From positions 1 to 32,596 of IMG/VR virus record IMGVR_UViG_3300027733_000141: a stretch of DNA of 32,596 nucleotides. One strand, 5' to 3'. Origin of the DNA: a virus. How positions within the stretch are numbered: position 1 is the first letter of the stretch; each line of letters opens with the position of its first letter. A program made the position numbers and the translations under genes. Under the pieces are notes generated by a model. It worked only from the letters and a program-made list of their open reading frames with translations. It ran no database searches and had not been told where the DNA came from. Below are positions 16,400 through 24,306 of this stretch, one piece after another.

Positions 16400-17191
16400 T
16401 TAAAATGTAGTGGTTGATCCAACGTAGTCTGCTCCAAAATAAGAGGGACCAACGTAGTTTGCATAGAAAATGCTACCAGCATCTGTTGCTGCAGTTGTAT
16501 CTGATAAAGACCGCAGATAAGTTAACACCTTAGTTAAACTCTCTGTGATTGTTGTTGTATCTGCTAAAGCTTTACCTACAGTACGTGCAGTTGTTTCTGT
16601 TGGTGTAACAGTGTCAGCGTAGCTACGTGCATACTTAACAGCATTAGTAAACGTTTCTGCTATTGTTGTAACATCAGACAATGCTTTGCCTAGTGCAAGT
16701 ACTTTGGCTTCTGACATTGTAGTGGTGTCTGTAAATGTTCTTACAAACCTTCTAACAACACCAATTGTCTCAGTTATTGTTGTACTGTCAGCTATAGCAG
16801 TAGAATCTTTAAGAGCTAATGATTCTATAATGTTTAATTGATCATTAAACGTTCTATACCATTTAACAACAATATAGAAATTGTCTTGCATGTAGTCTGA
16901 AAGAAAATACCCAGGTTCAACATAATCTTGATCTTGATTATCTGACACATTAGCTGTATCAAACAAACCAAATTTAGTAATGTAAGTATCTTCTGCTGGA
17001 TATGGTCTTGCCCACGGTACAGAAATCTGTTCACGTTGTACACGAAGCAGGTCTTGCGGATGACGCTGTTCCCAGTCTTCTCTGCAAACTATTAAACCAT
17101 CCCATCGTTTTTGTAGACTAGAGGCTTTAAATTTACGTCCGCATGAGTCACACAGCGCGTTCCAGTCTCCTAAAATTAGATGGTTTTTCAT
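16400..17191 (-). CDS. Structural protein with N-terminal zinc-binding segment and alternating 20/18-residue repeats
   Basis: The N-terminal 50 residues contain CDSCGRKF and a later VCREDWEQRHPQD, a Cys/His pattern that could bind zinc and that recurs in phage structural proteins. The C-terminal half is built of repeats that start with D followed by T/V-rich residues and a TE or SE pair: five units of 20, 18, 20, 18 and 20 residues, the short ones ending GKALS/A and the long ones ending in R(S/T) plus an aromatic or Leu. Short YVGPSYFGADYVG units close the protein. Probably a fibrous virion part; exact place unknown. Confidence 0.65.
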   Translation of the reverse strand: MKNHLILGDWNALCDSCGRKFKASSLQKRWDGLIVCREDWEQRHPQDLLRVQREQISVPWARPYPAEDTYITKFGLFDTANVSDNQDQDYVEPGYFLSDYMQDNFYIVVKWYRTFNDQLNIIESLALKDSTAIADSTTITETIGVVRRFVRTFTDTTTMSEAKVLALGKALSDVTTIAETFTNAVKYARSYADTVTPTETTARTVGKALADTTTITESLTKVLTYLRSLSDTTAATDAGSIFYANYVGPSYFGADYVGSTTTF

Positions 17192-17195
17192 AGCA

Positions 17196-17567
17196 TCACT
17201 TCAGAAAACGTAGTTTGTAGATTGTAGAACGAAACAGTTTTACAACATTGTCAATATCGTTCTGAATAGAAGTGTCTGTTTTTTCAAAAGCTTCATACCT
17301 ATTACCTTCAATCCACTTTAAAGTTTCTTTCATATACTTTAAAGGATCGGTGGCATCTTTAGCAGCTAAGGTAGGGATGTCTAGGAGTTCTTCCTGTTCA
17401 CCTTGCCATTGTTCTGCTATGCCATCAGCATGATCGACAATTTCTTCATAAAACGTGTTTAAAGCCATATGCTCAGAGAAGCTACTAGTCTTTAAATGCA
17501 ATTGATGAGCAACTGTCCTACTTAAAAACAGCACACCGATAAATTTACCAGCGGCTTGTTTACTCAT
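17196..17567 (-). CDS. DUF5856-like helical protein, possibly ferritin/Dps-like fold (123 aa)
   Basis: The product is all-helical with a dense N-terminal His/Glu pattern: RTVAHQLHLKTSSFSEHMAL then FYEEIVDHADGIAEQWQGE. This recalls the phage family DUF5856 and, by spacing of H, E and D residues, ferritin-like or Dps-like four-helix bundles. No full di-iron site can be proven by eye. It lies between structural genes. Possible roles are a virion component or a metal/DNA-binding protein; I rate the family as likely and the fold as a guess. Confidence 0.6.
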   Translation of the reverse strand: MSKQAAGKFIGVLFLSRTVAHQLHLKTSSFSEHMALNTFYEEIVDHADGIAEQWQGEQEELLDIPTLAAKDATDPLKYMKETLKWIEGNRYEAFEKTDTSIQNDIDNVVKLFRSTIYKLRFLK

Positions 17568-17575
17568 AAGTTACC

Positions 17576-18046
17576 TTATTGTAGTGGGACGACGTAAGCA
17601 CCATCCTCAAGGGGTTCATAACGAAGATAGTGTTTCCATGTTCCTGTAGTAGAACCAACGCCAACTACAATGGATAATGTACCATCTTTAAAAATAATAC
17701 CACGTGCTGTGGTGTTTAACGCCACACCAGTTGCTGCAACAGTAGGAGCTGCAGCCAAAGTAGAACCATCCATAACAACTACAGTACCTGCAACAGCGTT
17801 AGCTAAAGAAGCAGATGCTCCTGAAATAGTTGCTGCTGTACCTGTTGTAGGAGTAAGTTTATATTGAAGAGTTGAAGCGGTAGCACCGTTTGCTGAATAA
17901 CATTCAGAATGCAAACTTAAGATTTGTACATCACCAACAGCAGTAAACAAAGTGTCAGCTGTTACCATCACTTTAGCAGCAGTTTTAGCTAAGTGATCTG
18001 TTGATCCCACTATGCCTGCTGCATTATTGTTAACCATAGCGCTCAT
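17576..18046 (-). CDS. Putative structural protein (156 aa)
   Basis: A beta-rich, Ala/Thr/Gly/Val-rich product. The start AMVNNNAAGIVGSTDHLAKT is followed by ALFTAVGDVQILSLHSEC-like strands and a C-terminal LSIVVGVGSTTGTWKHYLRY. Composition and position (first of several such genes after the capsid group) fit a head decoration or tail-tube-type protein. It has neither charged helices nor enzyme motifs. A one-base gap separates it from the upstream gene. Confidence 0.6.
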   Translation of the reverse strand: MSAMVNNNAAGIVGSTDHLAKTAAKVMVTADTLFTAVGDVQILSLHSECYSANGATASTLQYKLTPTTGTAATISGASASLANAVAGTVVVMDGSTLAAAPTVAATGVALNTTARGIIFKDGTLSIVVGVGSTTGTWKHYLRYEPLEDGAYVVPLQ

Positions 18047-18047
18047 G

Positions 18048-18401
18048 TTATACTCCCATCAAAACGTTGACAGAAGCACCTGTACCAGAAATTGCAGTGA
18101 CGTTAGCACGTACAAATTTCCATGGAGCTGAAGTAGCGAAACCGTCAGCTGTTAAAGTAGTACCAAGTGTTAAAGTAATTGTGCCTAAGTCTACATAAGA
18201 GTTGGCATCATCCAGATTACTGCCTTGGATTTTAACAATTGCTGAACCAGTACTTGCAGTTGTAGTACCAGTTACTTGAAAGGTAGCGTAAGGGCTATCT
18301 TTAAAAATTCGGGGGGTAGCACCAGTGGCGGTTAAACCCGTACCACCTGGGTCGAGGTTATATACCTTGCCACATTTGACCCATACATTAGAACCAGCCA
18401 T
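18048..18401 (-). CDS. Putative structural protein (117 aa)
   Basis: The ATG at 18401 is preceded by AAAGGAAAA. The product is a compact beta-sandwich-like protein: NVWVKCGKVYNLDPGGTG at the start, ATFQVTGTTTASTGSAIVKI in the middle, WKFVRANVTAISGTGASVNV at the end. The alternating strand pattern is typical of small phage decoration or carbohydrate-binding-like domains. It is the first gene after an intra-operon terminator, so its expression depends on read-through or on an unrecognised promoter. Confidence 0.6.
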   Translation of the reverse strand: MAGSNVWVKCGKVYNLDPGGTGLTATGATPRIFKDSPYATFQVTGTTTASTGSAIVKIQGSNLDDANSYVDLGTITLTLGTTLTADGFATSAPWKFVRANVTAISGTGASVNVLMGV

Positions 18402-18444
18402 AATATTTTCCTTTTACCAAAGACGGAAGACTCACCATCTCCCA

Positions 18445-18475
18445 AAACAAAGAAAAGGGGCATTGCGCCCCTTCC
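18445..18475 (-). terminator. Intra-operon terminator after the capsid group
   Basis: On the minus strand the hairpin arms AAGGGGC and GCCCCTT (plus-strand 18455-18461 and 18467-18473) form a 7-bp stem with a 5-nt loop, followed by TTTTCTTTGTTTTG. It lies just after the 139-aa gene that follows the capsid gene. Partial termination here would make capsid-region mRNA more abundant than downstream tail mRNA. Confidence 0.75.
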
Positions 18476-18477
18476 CA

Positions 18478-18897
18478 TTAACGAACGTAGTAAACTACTA
18501 CGGTCCAAGCGCCAGCTGTAGAAGCTGTGCCTGATTCTGCATACTTAGCATACAACTTGATGTCACCAACGACGGGGACAGGTTGTGTGTTAGGATAGTT
18601 TGCAGACCATGCAGTTGTAATTGCTACTTTACCACCAGTTAAAACGCTTTGAGCGTTAATAATCTCAGTGGAGGTAGTAGAAGTACCAATGCTTAGTGTT
18701 GCTGTTGTACCAGCGTCTGAAGCCGTACCAAAGATGTCAATATTGATAATTGATGCATCAGCAGGCAATAAAGCCTTTAATGCAGCAGTTGTATCAGTAC
18801 GAGCAACTTGAAACGCCTTAACTACAACATCTTTACTTGTTGGAACTAAGGGGCTAGCTTGGCCCAGAGGAGAGAGATCAGTTGCGAGAAAACCCAT
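18478..18897 (-). CDS. Putative head/decoration-type structural protein (139 aa)
   Basis: The start MGFLATDLSPLGQASPLVPT is followed by KDVVVKAFQVARTDTTAALK and beta-rich Ser/Thr/Gly segments; the C-terminus is AWTVVVYYVR. It is cotranscribed with the major capsid gene 48 bases upstream and is closed by a terminator, which suggests it is needed in capsid-like amounts. No domain recognised. Confidence 0.6.
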   Translation of the reverse strand: MGFLATDLSPLGQASPLVPTSKDVVVKAFQVARTDTTAALKALLPADASIINIDIFGTASDAGTTATLSIGTSTTSTEIINAQSVLTGGKVAITTAWSANYPNTQPVPVVGDIKLYAKYAESGTASTAGAWTVVVYYVR

Positions 18898-18944
18898 AAT
18901 TTATCCTTTATAGTTAATAGGGGAGACAAGCTCCCCCAGATAAA

Positions 18945-19853
18945 TTAAGCGCCAGGCGAACCGTAGATACCACGAACGTCGGTTGCACCGAAGCTGAAAC
19001 GAGCGGTAGCCTTGAACTTAGCGTTCTCAGTGTCCCAATCGTTGTCCATGTCGAACTGGTCAGCGCGACGCTCAAAATACTTCATGCCGTGTGGCACGTC
19101 AGTACGAATGAACCAAGCATCTGGGTCAGTCAAGAAGTGGCTAGTCACGATTTCTGGGATCATGCCCATAGTCTTGATAGCATTCAAATCGTTGTTGTCA
19201 GTGCCGACGCGACCGTCAGTACCCAAGATACGCTTTGCTTCAAACATCAATTGACGTGGGATGATAAGCGAATCAGGACGAACAGCAATCAACAAACCAG
19301 CATCATTGGTGAAACCAGCGATGTCGATACATGCTTGCTCTAAAGAAGCCTCTGACAAGTCAGCAGCAGTAGACAAGGTATTAGACCATGTTCCGCCTTT
19401 GAGGTTGACGTGAGCAGAGCTAATCAATTCTTTACCGTCACCATAGGTGTAAGCGTTGTTAAACGCACGGTTGTAAACGTTAGCACCAATAACTTCTTTA
19501 GTTTGGCGCATAGAGAAGGCCAAACCTTGAGCTTTACGTTGACCGACGACATCATATTGGTCGTCTTCCATCATTTCACGAGTGATGATGAAACCCAACG
19601 CAAACACAACGTGTTGATAACGTGTAATGAAAGCTTGACGCTCGCTATCATAAGAGATAGGTGCGCCTTCAGCTTTTTGAACGCCTAGACCAAAAGAAGA
19701 GATACCGACGTCTTCTTCGTAAGCTTTCTGTGAAGTAAACTTATCGAACAACTTGTCGTATTCTGTTCCATATTCGTCATATGATTTGCCATACCAAGCA
19801 TTGATGCCAGGCCATAGCGCTTTGGCAAACGAGCCGCTATTAATAATAGACAT
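18945..19853 (-). CDS. Major capsid protein, Mu gpT-like (HK97 fold)
   Basis: The 302-aa product matches the Mu gpT-type major head subunit: a helical start (YGKSYDEYGTEYDKLFDKFT), the E-loop region with YDSERQAFITRYQHVVFALG, then ITREMMEDDQYDVVGQRKAQ and the A-domain core with LLIAVRPDSLIIPRQL, ending in DPDAWFIRTDVPHGMKYF and ARFSFGATDVRGIYGS. Such proteins form the icosahedral shell around the scaffold. No prohead protease gene is seen in this window, consistent with an uncleaved capsid protein and a separate scaffold. Codon choice here is more GC-rich than in its neighbours, fitting high expression. Confidence 0.88.
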   Translation of the reverse strand: MSIINSGSFAKALWPGINAWYGKSYDEYGTEYDKLFDKFTSQKAYEEDVGISSFGLGVQKAEGAPISYDSERQAFITRYQHVVFALGFIITREMMEDDQYDVVGQRKAQGLAFSMRQTKEVIGANVYNRAFNNAYTYGDGKELISSAHVNLKGGTWSNTLSTAADLSEASLEQACIDIAGFTNDAGLLIAVRPDSLIIPRQLMFEAKRILGTDGRVGTDNNDLNAIKTMGMIPEIVTSHFLTDPDAWFIRTDVPHGMKYFERRADQFDMDNDWDTENAKFKATARFSFGATDVRGIYGSPGA

Positions 19854-19871
19854 ATTCTACCTTTCCTTTAA

Positions 19872-20495
19872 TTAATAACCTGTAGCGCCAGTACCAGTAC
19901 CATATGCAACTTGGTTAAGTTTTACATAGTAGCTGAAATACGTGTCACCAGGAATGTTATCGGGACGATTGGGGAAGCCCACAATCTTCAAAGGCAGAGT
20001 GGCTGTTGATGCCAATCCTGAGCTATCAAGCTGCATGCCAGACGAACCCGAAGCTGTATTACCAGCAGTAGTTGTGAACTGACCGTTCTGACCAACGTTA
20101 GCGGTAATGGTAGCAGCAGCCACAGAAGTGCCTGCATACTGAACTTCATACACTAGATTAGGATCATCTGCTACCAAGAGGTAACGATCTGTAGATGCAC
20201 GACGATATACAGGAGTATTCAAATCGGTCACTGGAGGCATGTTAGTCAAATCACCAACGCCTGTGAACAAAATGCCTACAACGATACCGACAGCAACGTC
20301 AGTAGCACCAGCACGGGTGACTGTGGGGGCACCAGTGGCAGCGCGAGCGTCACCAGCTAGTTTCACAGCGTCGCCAACCATAATGACTGTTGAGTCAGAG
20401 GAAGGCACAAAATATAAATTGGCTTGACCATTGTATGGTGAGCCAGTAATTGTTTTAACAGGACGGAACCCGTTAATACGAGATACACTTGCCAT
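19872..20495 (-). CDS. Putative head structural/decoration protein (207 aa)
   Basis: I start at the ATG at 20495, preceded by GGAGAATTGCTA; an upstream in-frame ATG at 20537 lacks a good ribosome site. The product begins MASVSRINGFRPVKTITG and is beta-rich, with PVYRRASTDRYLLVADDPNL in the middle and a Ser/Gly/Thr-rich linker before a C-terminal GDTYFSYYVKLNQVAYG. It lies directly upstream of the capsid gene, where many phages place a decoration or cement protein. Role inferred from position. Confidence 0.65.
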   Translation of the reverse strand: MASVSRINGFRPVKTITGSPYNGQANLYFVPSSDSTVIMVGDAVKLAGDARAATGAPTVTRAGATDVAVGIVVGILFTGVGDLTNMPPVTDLNTPVYRRASTDRYLLVADDPNLVYEVQYAGTSVAAATITANVGQNGQFTTTAGNTASGSSGMQLDSSGLASTATLPLKIVGFPNRPDNIPGDTYFSYYVKLNQVAYGTGTGATGY

Positions 20496-20547
20496 TAGCA
20501 ATTCTCCATTAATAAAATAGACATTTCCTAACGGCACTTAAAATTAG

Positions 20548-20958
20548 TTAGCCTCGACTGATGTCGAGCTTACCATAAGTACCATCAAGAGCTTTTGCTT
20601 TGGTGGCGTTTTCCAGTTCATTGACATGGGCTTGTTTTTTCATTTGGTCTTCTTCGTACCATTCTTTTTTGATACGTACGACGAATGCCTTTTGCCCTTG
20701 TCCAACGGAAAGCTGAGCTTTAGAGCCTTCTGCTGACGCAGAGTTAACTCGTTTGTCTCCCACCCTCACAGAGTCATTATCCACTAGCTCATAACCAGCT
20801 TCTACAAACTCCTGCACTCGATCTCCCGAGTCGTTAATAATTCTATATTCGTAACTGGGGTCTTTTCCAGCTACAGTTAAAACCTTACGTGAACCCACGG
20901 GAACACGCTGCGTACGACCTCTCGGTGCTTTCGCAATTGCTTCTTTAATGTCACTCAT
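20548..20958 (-). CDS. Small head-region protein of unknown function (136 aa)
   Basis: The product is basic at the N-terminus (APRGRTQRVPVGSRKVLTV). A segment DPSYEYRIINDSGDRVQEFV with EAGYELVD follows, then a charged helical C-terminus (IKKEWYEEDQMKKQAHVNEL). Proteins with this G-YEYR-IND-G-RV pattern lie between scaffold and capsid genes in many environmental phages, but I know of no defined function. It starts 2 bases after the scaffold gene, so it is cotranslated with it. Confidence 0.65.
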   Translation of the reverse strand: MSDIKEAIAKAPRGRTQRVPVGSRKVLTVAGKDPSYEYRIINDSGDRVQEFVEAGYELVDNDSVRVGDKRVNSASAEGSKAQLSVGQGQKAFVVRIKKEWYEEDQMKKQAHVNELENATKAKALDGTYGKLDISRG

Positions 20959-20960
20959 AA

Positions 20961-21743
20961 TTAAGCTCCTTTAATACGTTTAAGTTCAACCATGTATTCC
21001 TTTTCAGTCATAACACCAGTTCGAACAAAACGTTGCATCACTCGACGCTCATCATCGCTAAGTGCAACATCGTTGTTACCCTTAACTCCTTTATTTGTAC
21101 TACTTTCTACCGCTCCAGGTTTGTCCCTGTTAGCGTTACGGAATTTTTGAGGAAATTCGTCGCGAACTTGTCGCTCCACCTCTTTAAGAACCTCACCAGG
21201 AGCAAGTCCTTTGTAGGCAAGGTCTCGGCCTAAAGCATCAGCATAAGCTCGCATTGGTTGACTAGTTTCATACCATTTGTTTTTATCAACCCAATTCACA
21301 AATTCAGGATTTAGTTGTTCCTGTTGTGGTTGAAATGCGGCTTGTTTAAGTTTACTCTGTTCATCTTTGACAAGATCAATCTGGTCGTCTAGTTTGACGA
21401 CAGCGGCTGCGTCACCATCTTCTAGTGCAGCAATCTTTTGTGCTTTTAATGCCTGTATCGCACGCGCATACTCCGTTTCACGGGTTTTGGCGTGGTGGCC
21501 TTTTAGATCATCAAGGGCACGTTTAAATTCTTTAATTGTGCGGTTTTGATCTTCAATTTTCTTAAAGAGTTCTCCTCGATCCAAGAATTCTTTGGCTGGA
21601 CGCCATTGTTCTGGATCACCTTCCCACTCATCTTGTGGGACCCAACCCTGTTCCATTGCTTGCTGCTCTGCAGCGGATAGCTTTGTGGTTTCTTCAGGTG
21701 CGGGGGCGTTACCTTCTGGGGCAACAGTTGTTTCTTCAGCCAT
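20961..21743 (-). CDS. Scaffolding-type protein (260 aa)
   Basis: The product is acidic, lacks cysteine and is mainly helical. Its N-terminus is Glu/Pro/Ala-rich; EQGWVPQDEWEGDPEQWRPA (about residues 31-50) is a motif seen in many phage scaffold proteins. A coiled coil follows (about 68-135) and the C-terminus is basic (EKEYMVELKRIKGA), as expected for binding the capsid protein. It lies between portal and capsid genes, the standard place. It would shape the prohead and then leave. Confidence 0.82.
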   Translation of the reverse strand: MAEETTVAPEGNAPAPEETTKLSAAEQQAMEQGWVPQDEWEGDPEQWRPAKEFLDRGELFKKIEDQNRTIKEFKRALDDLKGHHAKTRETEYARAIQALKAQKIAALEDGDAAAVVKLDDQIDLVKDEQSKLKQAAFQPQQEQLNPEFVNWVDKNKWYETSQPMRAYADALGRDLAYKGLAPGEVLKEVERQVRDEFPQKFRNANRDKPGAVESSTNKGVKGNNDVALSDDERRVMQRFVRTGVMTEKEYMVELKRIKGA

Positions 21744-21752
21744 CTAGGCTCC

Positions 21753-22079
21753 TTATTCGGGTCTAAAAATAGAAATGATGTCCTCATCATTGAGGGCTAC
21801 AAATTCTTCATTGGTGTAGGGATCTTCTATGTGTTTCCCAGCAAATCGTGCATAAGCTATGTAGTCTCCCACCTTAATAGGGCACTCAGCTCCAAAATCA
21901 CGAAAGGCTGTGGGTCCAATGGACACTACAACACCTTTATCCACACCTGCTTGGGCGCGTTTACGGTCGTCATTGTCTGGAATAACAATTCCCGCTTCAC
22001 GGGCACGCTTAAACGTTTTATCTGTTTCTTCCAATTTGTCTGCTTTAATGACAATGCGATGTATTACTGGAATAATCAT
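21753..22079 (-). CDS. Phage-encoded GroES-like co-chaperonin (Cpn10)
   Basis: The 108-aa product has the Cpn10 pattern: IIPVIHRIVIKADKLEETDK, a mobile-loop region with REAGIVIPDNDDRK (about residues 28-41), GVDKGVVVSIGPTAF, then KVGDYIAYARFAGKHIEDP and a C-terminal EFVALNDEDIISIFRPE. Co-chaperonins cap GroEL and set the cavity for folding. T4 gp31 is the known phage example, needed to fold its large capsid protein. No GroEL is present in the window, so it would work with the host chaperonin. It lies between portal and scaffold genes and overlaps the upstream gene by 4 bases. Confidence 0.85.
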   Translation of the reverse strand: MIIPVIHRIVIKADKLEETDKTFKRAREAGIVIPDNDDRKRAQAGVDKGVVVSIGPTAFRDFGAECPIKVGDYIAYARFAGKHIEDPYTNEEFVALNDEDIISIFRPE

Positions 22080-22285
22080 AGAGTCTCCTCTTCACCTTCA
22101 TACTCAATGTTTACCATATCTTTGTAAGCTTTAATTGCACCTACAAATTGACTGTCTTGGACTGGGTTTACACCCGCACTGTCTCCAAGCATAGCCTGTA
22201 AATCATTAATACGTTGGTTTAATTGGCTGAAAATCACCTGAGTGACAGGATGACGTTTCCAATCAACAAAATCTGCTTTATTCAC
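22076..22285 (-). CDS. Small protein between portal and co-chaperonin (69 aa)
   Basis: The product starts MNKADFVDWKRHPVTQVIFS and continues with a helical QLNQRINDLQAMLGDSAG, then QFVGAIKAYKDMVNIE and an acidic end. Similar short proteins with a W..HPVT..F / R...L...L.....N pattern sit just after portal genes in many phages of this type. It may be a head-assembly helper, but no function is established. It follows the portal stop by 2 bases. Confidence 0.68.
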   Translation of the reverse strand: MNKADFVDWKRHPVTQVIFSQLNQRINDLQAMLGDSAGVNPVQDSQFVGAIKAYKDMVNIEYEGEEETL

Positions 22286-22287
22286 GC

Positions 22288-24303
22288 TTATTTAGCTCCT
22301 TTAGATGGCTCTTTTGCCTTTTGTTTCGCTGCAGATTCTGCATGAGACAACTTTTGCTGATGTGTATTATCAGCGTGCATCAATTTCTGTATAAATGCTG
22401 CCTGTTCGGTAGCAGAAAAGATGCGTTGCTTGTGTACGGCTTCTGCAGCCTGAATATTAGCCATGTCCTGCCTGTGTTGCATGTCTTGTGCATGCTCCTG
22501 CTGGGCCATTGCCAATTGAACTTGTTTGCTACGCTCTTCCAACTGCATTTTATGCTGCTGGGCTTGCGATTGCATTTGTATTTTTTGACCTTCAAGCTGA
22601 CCTTTCATCTGCATTTCTAGCATTTTGGGGTCAGGAGGTGGTTGGAGTTGACCAGATTCAGCCACTTGTGGGTTCAAAAGGTCTTGCCAGTTAGGCTGTT
22701 CTTGTGCATCTAAGATTCTCTGTACTACTTTGACAGGATCAAGCACGCCAGTAGGCAACAATTCCATTAGACCCTGAGCTTTGAGCAGTTTTTCTGTTTG
22801 CGACACAGCAGTGGGGTCAGCACCTGGGTAAATTTTGTGGGCTTTGGGATCAAAGTCCTGGGGATTAATCATGATGTTAAGGTCTTGTACTTCTGTAGTT
22901 GGGTTCAAATACAGATAATTAAGCCTTGCAATCTTTAAAAACTCTTCAGTCAAGCTGCGATACAATCGTTTGTACACAGCTGTAAACACTTTCATGCCTT
23001 GCTCAATGGTAGCCATTGTAGTGGTGGCAGGAGTGTTTTGTCCTGGCATTTTACCAACAAAGATTTCAGCAACTGAGGCTAGTTCTTTACCAGAGGTAAT
23101 TAAACTGCCCATCAACTGGAACAGCACATTGCTAGGTTCTTTAGTTGGAAGGGGAACAATTTGTTGTTTAAGGTCTGAACCAGTAGAGTTGACTGCTTTC
23201 CACTCACCAGGAGTAAATCGGTTGTCACCCATACGGATGCGTAAACCTTTACCAATAAAACCAGACTGCAATGTGGACAGATGTCCAGAGTCAAGCAATT
23301 GGTTAATCAAAGTGTTTACTGATTCATTGATTGGACCAAGGAGGACACCAAAGCCAATATCATAGAATCCACCATCAGGATTAGGAATGAAACCAAACTT
23401 AGTGTAATACTGAATTGGATCAATCTTGTGAATCTTTCCATCAGGTCCCTGTTTGATCGTCGTTTCATCAAACCTAGCCACAATACGGACCACTTTTTTG
23501 CTTTCTTTGTGGAAGGTAACAATGTATGGTTCTTTGTAGCCGTCGTCATCTAAGTCTAAGAAGGTGTGTTGTTCAATGAATGTATAAGGGGTTGTTTCGT
23601 CAACAACCGATGGGCCAACCACATTAAGTAGGGGTTGTGGAGCACGTCCAAGATCAAGATCCAACCACAAACCAGATTGCTGGCGCTCTTTGAGCTTACG
23701 TGGGGACATCTCAATAATCTCGGAAATGCGTTCTGCATCACACAAGTTACGTGCCCAGTGGTTTACAACCAAGTTTTTAGGCATTACTAGATGTGAGCAG
23801 TTCTCTTCGTTTAAGCTATCCCAGTAGGTTTTCTTAAACATTGTACCTAGGATTGGAAGCATGATAAGCATCTTATCCATGTCCTCTTCCCAGCCATACA
23901 TATCCTGCAATAGTTGCACAGACATGTACGTAGACACTGCTTCTGCAATTTCTGTCTTAGCTCCATCTGGGTCTTTGCCCAAAGGTTTAGCGTGTACAAT
24001 TTTGCCGTTAGAAGGAACTAAGGAAGGATAGGCACGTGCTGCAAACTGCATAGCCGCTGTAGACAGCAAAGGGTATTTAACGTTTGCTGCTCCTACCCAT
24101 GGATAGGTTTTAGGCTCAACCGTTTGCTTTGCTAGCTTTGTCCATTCGTCTACATGCTTTACCCAGTCTTGTCTAGATTGTTCATCTAAGTCATATCCAG
24201 CAAAAGCATCTTGTCCAATTTTACGAAGCTGTGCTTCATCCAGGGACTCAGCAATGTTAATGCTTTCTAGCATTGCAGCTAACGGTGTTTGATTTTCATC
24301 CAT
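22288..24303 (-). CDS. Portal protein, podovirus type (671 aa)
   Basis: The length fits P22-like portals. VGAANVKYPLLSTAAMQFAA then RAYPSLVPSNGKIVHAKP (about residues 71-108) is a signature of this portal group. NLVVNHWARNLCDAERISE and a wing with TFIEQHTFLDLDDDGYKEPY follow, and the stem region contains GVLLGPINESVNTLINQL. The last 110 residues are a Gln/Met-rich coiled coil, as in portals with a C-terminal barrel. The portal forms the dodecameric DNA channel at one capsid vertex and docks the terminase and the gp4-like factor. It starts 3 bases after terL. Confidence 0.88.
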   Translation of the reverse strand: MDENQTPLAAMLESINIAESLDEAQLRKIGQDAFAGYDLDEQSRQDWVKHVDEWTKLAKQTVEPKTYPWVGAANVKYPLLSTAAMQFAARAYPSLVPSNGKIVHAKPLGKDPDGAKTEIAEAVSTYMSVQLLQDMYGWEEDMDKMLIMLPILGTMFKKTYWDSLNEENCSHLVMPKNLVVNHWARNLCDAERISEIIEMSPRKLKERQQSGLWLDLDLGRAPQPLLNVVGPSVVDETTPYTFIEQHTFLDLDDDGYKEPYIVTFHKESKKVVRIVARFDETTIKQGPDGKIHKIDPIQYYTKFGFIPNPDGGFYDIGFGVLLGPINESVNTLINQLLDSGHLSTLQSGFIGKGLRIRMGDNRFTPGEWKAVNSTGSDLKQQIVPLPTKEPSNVLFQLMGSLITSGKELASVAEIFVGKMPGQNTPATTTMATIEQGMKVFTAVYKRLYRSLTEEFLKIARLNYLYLNPTTEVQDLNIMINPQDFDPKAHKIYPGADPTAVSQTEKLLKAQGLMELLPTGVLDPVKVVQRILDAQEQPNWQDLLNPQVAESGQLQPPPDPKMLEMQMKGQLEGQKIQMQSQAQQHKMQLEERSKQVQLAMAQQEHAQDMQHRQDMANIQAAEAVHKQRIFSATEQAAFIQKLMHADNTHQQKLSHAESAAKQKAKEPSKGAK

Positions 24304-24306
24304 GTG

